DNA of 64,000 bases from Labyrinthula sp. Ha (GCA_015227615.1 JAALGZ010000005.1:1178001-1242000), one strand, 5' to 3'; counted from the stretch's first letter, positions 35,921-48,800 are shown. Notes: generated from the sequence alone by a model not told the origin. Numbers and translations are program-made.

Positions 35921-37732
35921 ATGGACGAATCAAACCTTGGTTCAATTATTGAAAGAAAAGAAAATGATCTTCGAGAACTGAGAGTAAAGGAACTAGCGTT
36001 ATTGCAAAAAAACTTTGAAATTGAAAAACAGAAAGTCAAGAGTCTTACAGAAGCTATTACAAAAACTAATCAGGATTTCCTGTATAATTTGGAGATCATA
36101 AAGGAGCGGGAGGATGAGATAAGCTATCATCAAGGGGTTGTTGCAAAACTAAAAAAGGCATTAGAAAATGGAAAACAAAAGTTTGAAACGCTTAAAGAAG
36201 AGCGAATACATCTAAAGGAGGAAATGAGGCAGGAAGGAAAGAAATTTTCCGAAATCAAGACGAAGTTGTTGTCTAAAATAGAAGAAACTGAGGAAAGACT
36301 ACGGAAAAGCTCCAAAAGTAACAAGAGAATGGAATCCATGTTACACAAGTGGAGTGTAAAGGCTTCAGCAATAATCATTCAGCAAAACAAACTGAGACTT
36401 AGATTACCTGAAATAATACTGAGCAGAGTTCATGAAGTCAGAACTAGTGCCTTGAGAAGATCGCTTTTATTAGAAAAAGGTATAAACAAAACGAGAGAAA
36501 CATTAAAGGATCAGCTAAATGCTTTTCGTGAAACAACTATTAAATTTTTTCTTAAGATAAAAAAATATGACACAAAAATAGCGGACCAAAAGGAAAAAAG
36601 AAAGAGTGAAATAAAAGATTTGATAGTGCAAAATGAGAAACTTGAGTACAGGCTGTGCTCTATTACTAAAGAAAAAGATGCTCTAGTTGAAAAGACTGAT
36701 AGCCATAGTGATAAGTTACTTAAATTGGAGCAACAACTAGACATTAATTCAAAGAATTATATTTTTGAGAAAAAGAAGCTGTTGTTTGAGATTAAAAGTT
36801 TGTCAAGCTCCTTTGAACAGCAAGAGGTGAAATTGGAAACTTGCTACAACGCCATTGAAAAGCAACGGAGAGAACTTCTAAGTCAATCAACAACATTTAA
36901 AGTTGAATTTCAGCAAGCTAAGAATGCTTACGATACTAGAATAAAACAACAAAAAGGCATAATTGAACGAAAGGAACATCTTATAATAGAATTGAATCAT
37001 AAACTAAGGGCACTAGAAAATGAAGGATCTTTAAGTGAAGCAAAGTTTGAAAAGTTGAGGGCAATTATAAACCGCCTTAAAGAGAATTTTAAAGTGATCA
37101 AACTCGAAAAGGATTCACTAAAATCAAAATTGCAAGAACAGAAAAACCAGATAAAGAGAACTAATAAGGAAGATTCTCACACGGTGAAGTACAAGGAACG
37201 GATTCAAAAATTAGAGAATGAACTTAATGAGTCCCGAATTAAACTTAAAAGGGCTTTGGAAATTCCCAAGTTAGAAGAAATATCATCGTTTCAGACAAAT
37301 AACGAAACTAGAAGTTCTAGAAAAGCGCCTACCAGGCCCGAAAGTCCACACTTTGAGCAAGAAACACACGAGACACAAGGTCAAACACAAAGTACCATAA
37401 AAGATCTTCAGGAGGAACTAAGAAAAAAAGATTTTTATTTGCAACAAGCAAGCGCTGAGTCACTTCATCAGCGGGAGCAGATCAAGGAGTTAGAGCTGTT
37501 GTCTAACAGTCTATTGCAGCAGAATGTAGTTCTAAGGCAAAAGTTTGAAACCAAAGGCTCTAAATTTTCTGAAAGCATGGAAAATATTCAGGAGTTTGTA
37601 GAAAGTGATGATGAAAAAGATTCACCTCAAGAAAAGCAAGAGCAAAGCTCCCCTTTAAGAGAAGGCACGGAACATAACTTATTGAATTTTTACGGAAAAG
37701 GAACAGTTCAAAGAAATAGAGCAGTGCTCTAG
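35921..37732 (+). CDS. long coiled-coil protein
   Basis: A single uninterrupted exon of 603 codons starts at ATG 35921 (context TTCCATGG) and ends with TAG. The protein is dominated by Glu, Lys, Leu and Gln heptads, with two long coiled-coil blocks at about residues 5-140 and 195-450. They are separated by a less charged helical segment (WSVKASAIIIQQNKLRLRLPEIIL). A Ser/Thr/Pro-rich hinge follows near residues 455-490 (RSSRKAPTRPESPHFEQ), then a shorter coil (about 495-550) and an acidic tail. Coiled-coil proteins of this kind serve as tethers, golgins, centrosomal or axonemal scaffolds. Composition alone cannot choose among them. There is no motor, GRIP or membrane segment. It converges on the next gene, with 42 bp between stops. 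Confidence 0.8.
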   Translation: MDESNLGSIIERKENDLRELRVKELALLQKNFEIEKQKVKSLTEAITKTNQDFLYNLEIIKEREDEISYHQGVVAKLKKALENGKQKFETLKEERIHLKEEMRQEGKKFSEIKTKLLSKIEETEERLRKSSKSNKRMESMLHKWSVKASAIIIQQNKLRLRLPEIILSRVHEVRTSALRRSLLLEKGINKTRETLKDQLNAFRETTIKFFLKIKKYDTKIADQKEKRKSEIKDLIVQNEKLEYRLCSITKEKDALVEKTDSHSDKLLKLEQQLDINSKNYIFEKKKLLFEIKSLSSSFEQQEVKLETCYNAIEKQRRELLSQSTTFKVEFQQAKNAYDTRIKQQKGIIERKEHLIIELNHKLRALENEGSLSEAKFEKLRAIINRLKENFKVIKLEKDSLKSKLQEQKNQIKRTNKEDSHTVKYKERIQKLENELNESRIKLKRALEIPKLEEISSFQTNNETRSSRKAPTRPESPHFEQETHETQGQTQSTIKDLQEELRKKDFYLQQASAESLHQREQIKELELLSNSLLQQNVVLRQKFETKGSKFSESMENIQEFVESDDEKDSPQEKQEQSSPLREGTEHNLLNFYGKGTVQRNRAVL

Positions 37733-37774
37733 ATGCAAAATTCAACTCAATATCTAGATCTACCTTAATAGTGC

Positions 37775-38326
37775 TCAATTGCCATCTAGTCCCGAATCTT
37801 GATCTAACTGAAATGTCTGATCAAGAAAATCTACCACCCCGAACCAGCCTAGAAAAATATCTAGAAGAAGCATTCCAAGAACAAGAACAAAAAACGCAAG
37901 GCACATACCGGTACATAAAATGATATTGTCTACTGTTTCAGCCAGCTGTTCTACTTTTTCACGTTTTTCAACATTTACAACCCTACCGGCCTCCCAGTCT
38001 TCGGCTTCCTTCTGCGTTAGTTTCGCCATTCCAAGGCCTTCATGTTTCTCACAGTTTCTATCAAAAAAAATTTCCTCCTGAAAGTCTTCCATTGAATCCC
38101 CTTCATTAGGAGGAGGTGGGAAGACCTTTAATCTCTTCGTAGCAGAATCCTTTGAGTCATTCGCGGTTGCTTCTTCGAGCGTCAATAGTTCGTCAGTAAC
38201 ACTTAATTTTTGCTGCAGGCTGTGACTTTTTTGTATCGGTAAACTAGATGGAAATGCTTGGAGGGTGTTCTTGTCTAAAATGGCTCCATTCGTGGGGGGT
38301 TGAGAACTTTTTTGGGGAACTCGCAT
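37775..38326 (-). CDS. single-pass membrane protein, function unknown
   Basis: The first true ATG is at 38326, giving 183 residues. The N-terminal 130 residues are polar with a proline run (FPPPPNEGD) and an acidic patch. A basic and acidic helix (LTQKEAEDWEAGRVVNVEKREKVEQLAETVD) leads into one strongly hydrophobic span (about residues 135-160, ILCTGMCLAFFVLVLGMLLLD). An acidic tail of about 20 residues follows. This resembles tail-anchored proteins but with a longer tail. I recognise no family. It is transcribed away from CCT2, with 135 bp between their start codons. Confidence 0.65.
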   Translation of the reverse strand: MRVPQKSSQPPTNGAILDKNTLQAFPSSLPIQKSHSLQQKLSVTDELLTLEEATANDSKDSATKRLKVFPPPPNEGDSMEDFQEEIFFDRNCEKHEGLGMAKLTQKEAEDWEAGRVVNVEKREKVEQLAETVDNIILCTGMCLAFFVLVLGMLLLDIFLGWFGVVDFLDQTFQLDQDSGLDGN

Positions 38327-38461
38327 TACACTCACTTTCTTCGATTAGTTTCGTTTTTTCAGTTCTGAGCAAAAGTAGCCGTTGAAAATAACCACTGGCC
38401 CTTTGGTACATCTATTTCAACCGTTAGAGAATAAAAAAGATTAAGAGAAGACAGTTGACCG
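38327..38461. promoter_or_regulatory. divergent promoter region between membrane protein and CCT2
   Basis: Only 135 bp separate the two divergent start codons, so both core promoters and both 5' leaders must fit here. The sequence is AT-rich with T-runs and no obvious TATA box. A shared bidirectional promoter is the simplest inference. Confidence 0.5.
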
Positions 38462-40256
38462 ATGGCAGATCCAGTGAGTATTTTACAGCCACAAGCGGAA
38501 ATAAATGCAGGTGAAAATGCACGTCTTTCTTCTTTTGTTGGTGCAATTGCGATTTCAGGTATATCCTCTGACGTTTTGAAGGCATAGACTTGGTGAAGAC
38601 TACTCTTGGACCTAAAGGAATGGACAAGATACTTCAATCAATGAGTGACCAGACTGGAACTCTTAATGTCACGAATGATGGTGCGACAATATTAAAATCT
38701 GTTCATATTGATAACCCTGCTGCTAAAGTATTTCCCTCCCTACTTTTCATATTAGGTCTTGGTAAACATGAGTAAAACACAAGATGCCGAAATTGGAGAT
38801 GGCACTACAAGCGTTGTTGTTTTAGCTGGAGAGCTGTTAAGAGAGGCAGAAAAGCTTATCAATGAGAGGGTTCATCCGATGACAATCATATCTGGTTTCA
38901 GACTAGCGGCCGCCGCTGCAAGAGAAGCTCTTGAAAGATCTGCTATCAACCATGGAGAGGATAAAGCTAAGCTTCGTGAAGATTTAATTAATATTGCCAA
39001 AACAACGCTGAGGTATTGATGTCTATGTTATATTTATCTCTAGTTCAAAACTCTTGAATAAGGATAAAGAGAAATTTTCAACTCTGGCTGTTGACGCTGT
39101 ACTAAGACTTGGAGGAGAAACGGATTTGAACCTAATCCAAGTTCTTAAACTTCCTGGGGGAAGTCTGGAGCAAAGTTTCCTTGATGAAGGTTTTTTGTTG
39201 CAGAAAAAGTTTGGACTTAACCAGGCAAAGGTTGTAAGAAATGCCAAGGTTATGGTGGCTAACACACCAATGGACACGGACAAGATTAAGATTTATGGAA
39301 CAAAGTAGATGAAAACAAGCATTTGATTTTTAGGGTTAAAGTTGACTCTTTGGATAAGGTAGCCGAGATTGAGGAGCAGGAAAAACAAAAAATGAAGACT
39401 AAAGTAGAAAAAATAGTTTCATATGGTGCAGATGTCTTCATCAACCGTCAGCTAATATACAACTACCCGGAGCAATTATTTGCACAAAACGGTATGGTTT
39501 CCATTGAGCACGCTGATTTTGATGGAGTTGAGAGGTTATCCAAAGTTTTGGGAGCTGAAATTTTAAGTACCTTTGACGAAAATAAGGAAGAACTAAAAGC
39601 AAAATCCCTCGGATACGCTGGCTTGATTAATGAGGTAATGATTGGAGAGCAAAAGTTTATTCACTTTAAGGAGTTGAAACCAACTTCAAGGTAATCCATT
39701 TCTCATATTTATTTTTAGCGGAGATGCATGTACAGTTGTGTTAAGGGGTGCCTCTAAACACGTTTTAGATGAAGCGGAGCGGTCCCTTCACGATGCACTT
39801 GCGGTATTGAGCCAGGTGGTAGCAGTAGATTCAAAAACTGTTCTAGGAGGAGGTTGCTCCGAAATGTTGATGGCACAGGCAGTAGACAAGCTGGTACATG
39901 AAGGCATCCCTAAGGGTTTGTTTTCTTTTTTCATAATATGTATAGGAAAAGAGTTACACGCAGTAGAAGGGTTTGCTAGAGCTCTACGAGCATTACCATC
40001 AACAATTGCAACAAATGGCGGGTTCGATGCAGCGGAGTTAGTTGCTGAACTTCGTCTAAAACATACAAGAGGTGATACAACCGCTGGCCTTGACATGGAA
40101 AAAGGTACAACTGGATGTATGGAAACTCTGAAAATCAAAGAAAGTTTCAAGAGTAAAGAACATGTGTTGATGGCAGCAGCAGAAGCGGCAGAGGCTATAC
40201 TTAGGGTTGACTATATTATCAGGGCGGCCCCGCGCCAAAGAGAACCAGAGTATTAG
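38462..40256 (+). CDS. CCT2: T-complex chaperonin subunit beta (CCT2)
   Basis: This is one of the eight subunits of the cytosolic CCT/TRiC ring, which folds actin, tubulin and other proteins with ATP. Exons: 38462-38558, 38588-38727, 38756-39012, 39044-39304, 39334-39690, 39719-39915, 39946-40256. The six introns are 28-31 nt and end in TAG, and the product is 539 residues, the normal length. Group II chaperonin motifs are all present: [34 protein letters not shown], and [11 protein letters not shown] near the C-terminal nucleotide site. Beta-specific segments include [33 protein letters not shown] and [11 protein letters not shown], and the end is [16 protein letters not shown]. Each intron was placed by restoring this reading frame against the conserved protein, so splice sites are well supported. 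Confidence 0.97.
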
Positions 40257-43200
40257 TTAATCTCTTGGTTTTCTCAAGTCCCTAACGAGTAACGACCCTC
40301 TAGCAACCGTGCTTGCAGTATTATGGTTGATCGACCAGGAAAAAATATGGTTTTATCGTTTTCATGCTTTCTTCTTGTTGACCTTCTGTGAACTTCATAT
40401 CTTCGTATCGTGTGGGTTGCTTTCCAACATGGAATCTTATTACTTCTTTGGTGTTTCTTAGTGCTATTGACATCAACCTTGGAAGTAAACAGGAACAAAC
40501 TTGTGTGAATCAACTTCCAAAAAACTTATTAGCCCTTAGTATTCCAGTTTCTAGAGTCCAAAATAAGGCAGTGAACAAGCATGATATAAAATTTCATCTT
40601 ATTTTTCCAGTCTGTATTACTCTAGTCGCTATCTATTCCGAAGATTTATAGTATTTGAGAACTGTGCAGTAAAAGTTATCTTCCTTTGCCTTTGTTCATG
40701 GTCAATGACTAATGGATTCTCAAGGAAAGCCATTCGCTTTCCATGGCGCTGTTTCAATTAAAGAGACCATGTTGTTATACTTTCTACCTTTACGCATCTG
40801 TTATTGCCCTGACTCAAAAATTTAGCTTAACCGCAAATTGCTTCATATGCAATTCCTCAGATTATTACGGTGTTTGAGACATTGTTTTCTCTTTTCTCAC
40901 CTCTCTTCAAGCATTTTTCTTGAAAGCCGCTAGAGAACTTCGTATAGCTTGGACCAGGTAAAGTAAAACAAACAGTTCTTGTTTTATCAACATGAGTTCT
41001 TAGTAAAATGAATTTTCCTCATTAAATTCTAACCTAGTTAACCAATTTAACATACTGGCAACCTTTGTTTTTGTTATATTTACATTTCCAGAATTAATAC
41101 ACACCTACGATTCGCTCATCTTGCAGCTTGTAAACCCTGCCATATTTCTATTGTTTAGTGTTCTACGTTCTAGAAACTCATAAAAAATATATAAGAAATT
41201 TCCTATTATTACCTCTAAATAACAATTACCTTTTTTCTTAATATAAATACTTTCCTTTCTACTTACATCTTTCTTCGTGTCTGTGCTATATGAAAGTTAA
41301 ATTTTTCTAGTTCACCATCATGATTGAAATGCTTCTTTGAATATTTGGCACAAAACCCTAGCGTATATTTGAACAACGACCCGAAACAAGACCACTGTAA
41401 GTTAAACCATTTTTACATCCTTTTCAGGTGGAAAAACAACCAAATCTTACTAGGTGTTCAAACTGGATAATTTATGTAATATGGTGTTGCTCAAACAGTT
41501 CACACAGATAGGAAAACACATTATAAAGAGAGTAGTGTAATCTACGCCATAGTTACCTCCAGCTTTGACCTCAAAGTTTGTCATTGAGTTTAAGAGATAT
41601 TGGCGCTGGGTTGTGGCTTTAAGATACGATCAACTGAATGCTCGTCTATTTTTTTGCTTAGGAAGAACTACTTGCGCCAGAAAAATATATAAAACACTAA
41701 AAAACTATTTTATGAACTCTTTCAGTAAATGAACTGGCCTCTAAGAGCTGCTTCAGGTATGACTAGACACTTTGTTTCCCTTCAATATTTAGAATAAATA
41801 ATCGTGCTCGTACTTCTACGGCAGCATAAAATCATCGCCTACCATCTATAGAAAACTCAGAACTAAGTTATGGGCAGGGAAACTGTAATTCTCTAATGCG
41901 ACATATCGTTTCAGAGTTTTTAGGTTGGTTATATTGATTAAATATAGATGTTGCTTGGTTATCTGCTATACTGCGTGTAATATCCAGGAACATATCTGTC
42001 AACTAGATTTCAACTTTTAGTCTTTAGGCACTTTATTGCAGTTCTCTATTCTGTTCCTCTTGAGATAACCTGTATTTTCTGCGAAATATCCTCTTTTGTT
42101 TCAGCAAATATTTAGAATCAGGAGAAATCTGACCTAACTTCTTAAAGGTTCTTTGAATACTTTATGCCCATGAAATACAATTTTGCAGCAAGAAGATTTT
42201 GTTATTTGTATGAAACACACAAAATACAACAACATTTTGACATGTATGCTTTATAGGTGCTACAAAAACTCCAAGACATAGAATGCAATGGCTCGGAAAA
42301 GTGTGAAGCATGGTTTTTACATAGAAACTAATATAAACCTAGAGTGATAATGTCTGCGTTTTTTCTCATTTCGGGATGATTCCAAGTATATCTATATTTT
42401 TTTCAGAAATGCCGTACTCTGGCCATATATTTTAAACCTCGTACCCAACTCTTCAAGAAACTAGAAACATGTTAAAAGTTCAACTTAGCAATATTGAGAA
42501 CAAATATTCATCAGACTCAAATCATGTAAACATAGCTGGCGAATAAATATACGAAATCAAACATGAAGTATTTGTTACTTTTGGCGGGAACCTTTTTTTC
42601 AAATACATTTCTCTCACTGAACAGGTGCTCCATATACACAAATGTTTAAATGATGTGATTTCCCAGGGCAATTCATGGAGATGAGTACTTCAAACTATAA
42701 AAAACCTAATTTTAAAGGTGTTATGCGCTGACTTTGCTGGGCTATAGCAAAACATACATTAAACAGTCAAATCATGAGGAACAACATTATCCATGTTGTG
42801 ACTCCTTATGAAATCTAGAATTTCACAAAATCGGACTTTTAAAGTACTTTTAAAACACTTTATTCTGTAGTATAGTATGAGTTAAATTTCTATGTGAAAA
42901 GTCAAATGTACAAAATTTGCTCATCTGAAAATAGGAAATCGCTCAGTTTTACTAAAATCATATAAATTCCTGCTTCCTCCAACCTTTGGATGCCAAAGAA
43001 AATTTTCTCTGGTCCTCATGTTCTTTTAGAAAATTTTCGATAAATTTTCAAACCAAAGTCGATATTGGGGTAAGACATTGTTTTTCTCAACATCAAGTCG
43101 TGTGATCTATCTCAGAAAGCACTCGTCTATTGCTTAGTCAAATGCTTTCAATCAAATGAACAGATGAGTTTAAGGACAAAAAATATTCTAGAATTGAAGT

Positions 43201-45188
43201 ATTCTGTAAAGAGTTCCTAAACAAGGTATCCTTTTTTCAAGATCTCAGAAGCTCTAAGGAAGGTTACTCTTGTATGTCAAGCCCGCCTGAATGAGTCATA
43301 ACAAATCATGAAACACCCTGAAGAAAGATTACAAGCTGCAGGTAAATTTACTTTTAACCCCTTTAGTTTTCTCACCATGAAAGTCTAAGAACTTCCCTAT
43401 TAGCGTCAGCAATACATATTTGACTCAAATGTACTTGATCTTAAAGCCAACCGTGAAATGGTAACAATTATTGCGTCTAAGGGGAAAATATACCGAGTTT
43501 AAACTTTAATCGCGTTCAAAGACAGTCTGCATTGATCTAGAATACAACAGTAAAATTTTCAAAAATTTTATCATAATCAAGTAAACAAATCTTAATGACG
43601 TTAGTGTAAATTGCCATAGGAAAAGCATTTTTTGCATTTAAACTCATGAAAGAATGACTGCACATGTCTCAACTGATCCATGGATTTTTCTTATGAATAA
43701 AATGAAAGGTTACTTTTTCATTAAAAATACTCGTGTTTTTTGTGTATTTCTGACATATCTAAGGCAACAAAGTGCCAACGATAAGTTTTTGCAAGCAGCT
43801 ATGTTTCTTATGTTGTAGGCAGCTTTTCAATAAATGATAAGAACAGAGCTTTAATTACATGAATAACATTTTGAAGTTTTTAATTAGGATTAAATATCTA
43901 AGTTTTTAAGTAAAAATAAAATTTCTATAGCTTGGGAGTTTCCCAGAATTCCTAATCTACCGATGTTTATTATGCTTCCTCTAAAGTGGTCGTTAATCTA
44001 TTTTAAAGCTTATACCATTAATTAATTTAATGAAAACGTATCCTGACAATAAGGATAACAGCATAGATTTTAATTGAATCCCTGGTTGGCTCATCAGGAA
44101 TTCTTCTAAAGACCTAGTCGCCAATAAACCACGTCAGAGCCCCAAAGCTAGACTGACATGAAAAAGCAAAATCCATGCCTTCTTATAATTCGAAAAGACT
44201 AACATGGAGTTGTGAAGGCATGTTAGGAGATAAAAGCTGTTCTACCACCCTTATTTTACAAACTATGAACCGAAACTCAAAGAAGAACAATACAAATTTG
44301 ATTTAACCGTTAGCAGCAACAAGATAAAATATTAAACAAAGGACAGGATGCTCAAAAGTGCTTGTTATATACTTCTTCTATGTTATTATTATCTTATAAT
44401 TTTAAACTTATTTTGAGTATTTAAATTAATAATTTTTTGGTTCTAGATGGTTGTGGACAACATTGCTGCAACAACGTGTTTCTTCTTTAGCAGCTTTTGT
44501 ATCAATGAAGGGAACTTAGCTTTCTCTTTTCAATGTGCCAGCGTTAAATGGCTAATGCAGGAGTTTTCCTGTGAGATTATGGGATTTGCCTTAAAAAATT
44601 CACTCAGTGGCAGTAGCCTTCATTCGATGTTTGAGCTCACCAAATTTATTTTCCCAAGTTTCTTCGACAATTCGCTGATTAAATTAAGCAAAGCAACTAT
44701 CCCTGAACTTAGCATGTAACCCTCAAATTATAATATTTTCTTTCTTTAAGTTGTTATAATGTTCGATTTTTAGCCCTATGTTACATGTTTGTCACATAAT
44801 TACCTAGCAAAACTAAATAAGATTTTTAACAAAAGGGTATTAACGTTAGGTTCCTAACAGCATAAGTATCTACCGGGAGCTGAGATTAATGGAACGATGA
44901 TTTTAGTGCACGGTGCCGGGAACAGGTAATCCCGTTATGGCGAACATTCTTACAGAACCGTTTTCTTCATTATTCCCGGTTCAAATAGAAGAGAAGTTCT
45001 TTAGTATGCGTCAAAAAGAATGAACATTACATTTGGGCATAACTAGTTTGCTATTTTTTTCCAGCAATTTTGAGAAGTTAGTTGAAGTTTTCGTAAAAGC
45101 GATACTTTGCCGCTGAGAAAATGTTTTTTTTGTTTATTAATTCTGAAGACAGGTCAAGACAAAACTTATTTAACACTGCACCTGGAAA
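40257..45188. other. gene-free desert
   Basis: Almost 5 kb without a credible gene. Overlapping frames on both strands at 40274-40651 and a plus frame at 44447-44719 (90 codons) have no recognised motif and no splice partners. An inverted-repeat-like GC-rich patch (GTGCCGGGAACAGG then AATCCCG) occurs at about 44910-44935, shortly before the next gene. I found no RNA gene or transposon end. Confidence 0.5.
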
Positions 45189-45824
45189 ATGTCTCTTGTT
45201 TATTTTCGAGCATATGGTACAACAGAAGTAAGTAAGATAAAACTTAATGCATCTGTTTATGAGACCTGGTCGTTTCTGACGACAGATAAATTTATAGGAG
45301 CGGCATACTACCCTAAATCAGAGTTCAAACAAGAAGGAAGAAATGGGCTTGCAACAACATGTTACTACAAAGAAGAAGATAATTCAATTGCACAAATCTA
45401 CCGTATTATTGACAAAGTAGAACATGAAGGGAGAAAACTGGTTGTTCGCAGCTCAATACATCGTAACAATGCAACCTCATATGTAGCAATTCATACCTAC
45501 ACTGTACTTCCAGTAGATTCTGAAACAGGAAAATCAATTTTGCAGATGGAAATTATAAAAAAAGCTTCAAAAAGCTCTAATCTGGATATTTGCTGCAGTA
45601 CAACAGGAACATTGGCTCTTATTGGAGCTTTAGCTACTGTGATTTCGGGATCTACTAATGTTGTTCTCTGTGTATGCATAGATTCTTGTGTTGGTACATA
45701 TCTTGGGTGTAAAGGTTACAAAATTGAAAAGCGTCGGAAAAAGGATTTAGAAACAATAGCTAAGAGGCTTGAATATTCTATCAGGAAGTATTTGTGTAAC
45801 AGTTCAGAAGAGTTGCTGGTATAA
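45189..45824 (+). CDS. possible SRPBCC-fold protein with hydrophobic hairpin
   Basis: ATG 45189 opens a 211-residue intronless frame. Residues 15-125 follow the general pattern of START/Bet v1-like (SRPBCC) ligand-binding domains: an opening beta strand (KIKLNASVYETWSFLTTD, like the usual V-x-A-x-x-x-x-V-W-x-x-L-x-D), then YYKEEDNSIAQIYRIIDKVEHEG and VAIHTYTVLPV strands. After it come two short hydrophobic, Cys/Gly-rich segments (TLALIGALATVISG and VVLCVCIDSCVGTYLGCKGY), which could form a membrane hairpin, and a basic C-terminal helix. SRPBCC proteins bind lipids or small hydrophobic molecules, so lipid handling at a membrane is a reasonable guess. The fold call is by pattern only. The gene stands alone between two deserts. 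Confidence 0.55.
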   Translation: MSLVYFRAYGTTEVSKIKLNASVYETWSFLTTDKFIGAAYYPKSEFKQEGRNGLATTCYYKEEDNSIAQIYRIIDKVEHEGRKLVVRSSIHRNNATSYVAIHTYTVLPVDSETGKSILQMEIIKKASKSSNLDICCSTTGTLALIGALATVISGSTNVVLCVCIDSCVGTYLGCKGYKIEKRRKKDLETIAKRLEYSIRKYLCNSSEELLV

Positions 45825-48800
45825 CTGGATTCATATCAAAATTAGAAAAATTGACTAGCCGCTTTGTAACTTCTAAGTTCCTTCTTACTCCAGTTTTTAT
45901 CTACATTTTAATATCACAGTACTCAGCTCATAAGTATGTAAAGTCTGAAAGCAATAAGAATATATTTATTAATTCGGAAAGTCATATACAAGGTTGGAAC
46001 ACTGATTTCTAAGATAAGTGTGTCAGCAAGTTAATATCAAAGGGCAAACCTTAAGTAGAAATGCAGTGAAATCCAGTTGCTTAGAGAAAGAAAAATCTCA
46101 GAGAGTCTAGGAAACAGTTTAGAAAGAAACGCTAATAAGAAATTTCTTGTTTGTTTATTTTTTCTATGCATCATTATTGAAACACATTCTACCAAGAAAT
46201 CACAATCATGACAAGAAAAAAGTTGGTGTGATGAGATAAACTATACAATACATAAACACAATATTCCTGCGAGATAAGTATTAGCACTCTAACATACCTA
46301 GAACTTAATGTTGCAGAAATAGTCTTTAGAATAGAAAAAACACCATAGGTCTAATAATCCCACAACCTGAAAGAGAAACAAAATATTATTTAACCCAGTA
46401 TGTGTGATAAAAATGGTTCGAGAGACAGTTTATCTCTTTCAGTATGATCAAAGAGGCAAAAGTGTTTTCCTCAGAAAAACCCTAAACCCTTTTAATATGA
46501 AAGAGACAACTTAGTCGTAAATTTCTCTATTCAAATTTGCATTTGCACCAAACCTGGAACATTAAAATACTCAGAAGCTTTAATTCGAGCTAAACCATAT
46601 AGATTTTTTATAGCAGAATATATTTTCTTCAAAACTCTCCCCAAAAGAAAAAAGGCAATACGACGTTTAGCGCTAACTCAAGTACCTAAATCCTGACTGT
46701 GATAAATTACATGGACACTGAAGCCTAACGAGCTATAGCTGGAAAAACAGCAAGAAACTTCAAACTATAACTCTCGCTGAAGTTAATGCGAGGGGATAAT
46801 ATTTTGTTAAAGGAATGTATTCATACCAGCTTCGCCAATGAAATATCTTTCGACGATTCTATTACATTAGACAGAAAATTCCAAGAAAACAGCTTCCTTT
46901 CTTCTAGCCTCGGAAAATTTGACTATTATTTACTGATAAGATTTATTATGTACTCCCATAATACTTTAGTCTATTATTATATTCTATTTTTCCTTGAATC
47001 TTCGTATTGGAAACTGAACAAGAGAAAATCTGATGACTTCAGTTAGAGCTCAAATCTATTTCATACGAAATCTGCCGCTGAATAACCTAAAAGAAAATAG
47101 ATATTCATGAAACTTTGCTAAAGATATAAATATTCTCCTTTTCCATTTTTACAACTAAGGTGCAATCTTCATTCACAGATAGAGTTCATTAGAAACATTG
47201 TTTCTCGAGGCAATTAACATAAACTAAGAAGTCAAGACCACACCTCAAACCTTCAATATTTCATTTTAAGCTATTTTTTACTGCATAACATTTGACTGGG
47301 ATATTCTTGGTGAATCTTTTACCTTTCTATTCTTAGAAAACATTCTTCCTTATTGCTATTCTACTCAACGGTAAACATTTCATAATTCATGTAACTATAT
47401 ATATATATAGAGAGAGATGATGATGACGTGGCACGATGATTTTGTTAGCTTGACTGATCCAATAAGCTTGTTAACTCCTTGTAGATAGTCTTGACTCTTG
47501 AGAATTTAGCCATGACCCTATGAATGACCTTTTGCTTCAATTTAAATTCAATATCTCACCAATGTGCCTATTAATTATTTCAGATAGCAAAATCCTTTAG
47601 AATGTTAGTCCCTGGGACTTTCTGCTTCAAAGACTTGTAAAGATATCCCGCTGCATGCTGGGTGAAAATTGCCTAATTCCTGCGGCATTTATTAATGTTT
47701 TTTTTTTATTCTTCAAAAAATTTGTTATAAACCAATTTCATCGTCCATTTACTCCAGAATACATGGCATGACTCATAACATTGCTGTAGATAATGTTTCA
47801 TTGCCCAGAACAACTGGCCTGATGTGGTTCTCTTCATCCAAACATTTTGGTGTCATTTTATCCTATCAACTTAAGTTTATGGTATTTAAACATTCTACCC
47901 TATTCAATGTTCGAAATTATAGTGTGAATATATAAGAATCATAGGTTACTAGAAAGTTGTTTACTTAAGTAATTTGGCATATAATTGTGTTCTTAAGCAT
48001 TTTCTCCGCTACAGTTTGAAGCACATATCTTTGTTATATTATAATCTGAAACTTTTATTTCTATCACAGCTTAAATATATCTTTTTTTTTACATCTATCA
48101 CCTTTTGACACTGTGGAGTTTAGTTATTGTGAGACCAAAAATTGATTTATTAATCAGGACATCATATCTCGATTATAAGTGTGGTAATACTATATAAAGC
48201 AAAAAATATGAAAAATCTATTTTTGTGCCATATATATAATACCTTATTAATTTTTAAGTCGCATGTGTTCTGTATATATATTCAGAAAAATTCCTGAGCG
48301 TGAACAGCGTGCATTTTGATTCAATCACCAATTAACTAATTTGAGACTTATTCAAACACCCAATCAAGAATGTATCCCAAAAAAACTTTAACGCAAAAAA
48401 TACGTAAAAAATCAATAGTACTTCCCCCATGGTATTCGAAAAGAATCCATTGGGTCTTTGCATAGTTGAGAAATTATAATAGATATTGTATCAGCACTTA
48501 TGGCACACCTATGTCAAATGAATGAGGGAAGCATCCCAGAAATAAGTTGTCGCTTAATTGGAAGAAAAGCTGTTAGAATAATATTCGCACGGTCAGCCAT
48601 TTTAGCCAGATGCTCTACATTATTAAACTTCAGTTTAGTTTTCACTATGTTTTAATTGTCTGAAATCTAGGGTGGTGATTTCTGAGTGTTTGCATAGAGT
48701 TTTATTACACCAGTATATTTTCTTTCGTACAACCTTTGTATTTCATTATAGAGATCGATCTCCCTTTTCAAGGTGCTAAGGTTAAATCAAATAAAATTAA

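Noticed and set aside
40274-40651. Overlapping 79- and 87-codon frames on both strands after CCT2
   Set aside because: Neither has a recognisable motif, splice partner or coding-like neighbour, and frames of this size arise by chance in several kilobases.
44447-44719. A 90-codon plus-strand frame before the SRPBCC-like gene
   Set aside because: It starts with an ATG but shows no domain, and the opposite strand looks equally protein-like. It is more likely a fragment or chance.
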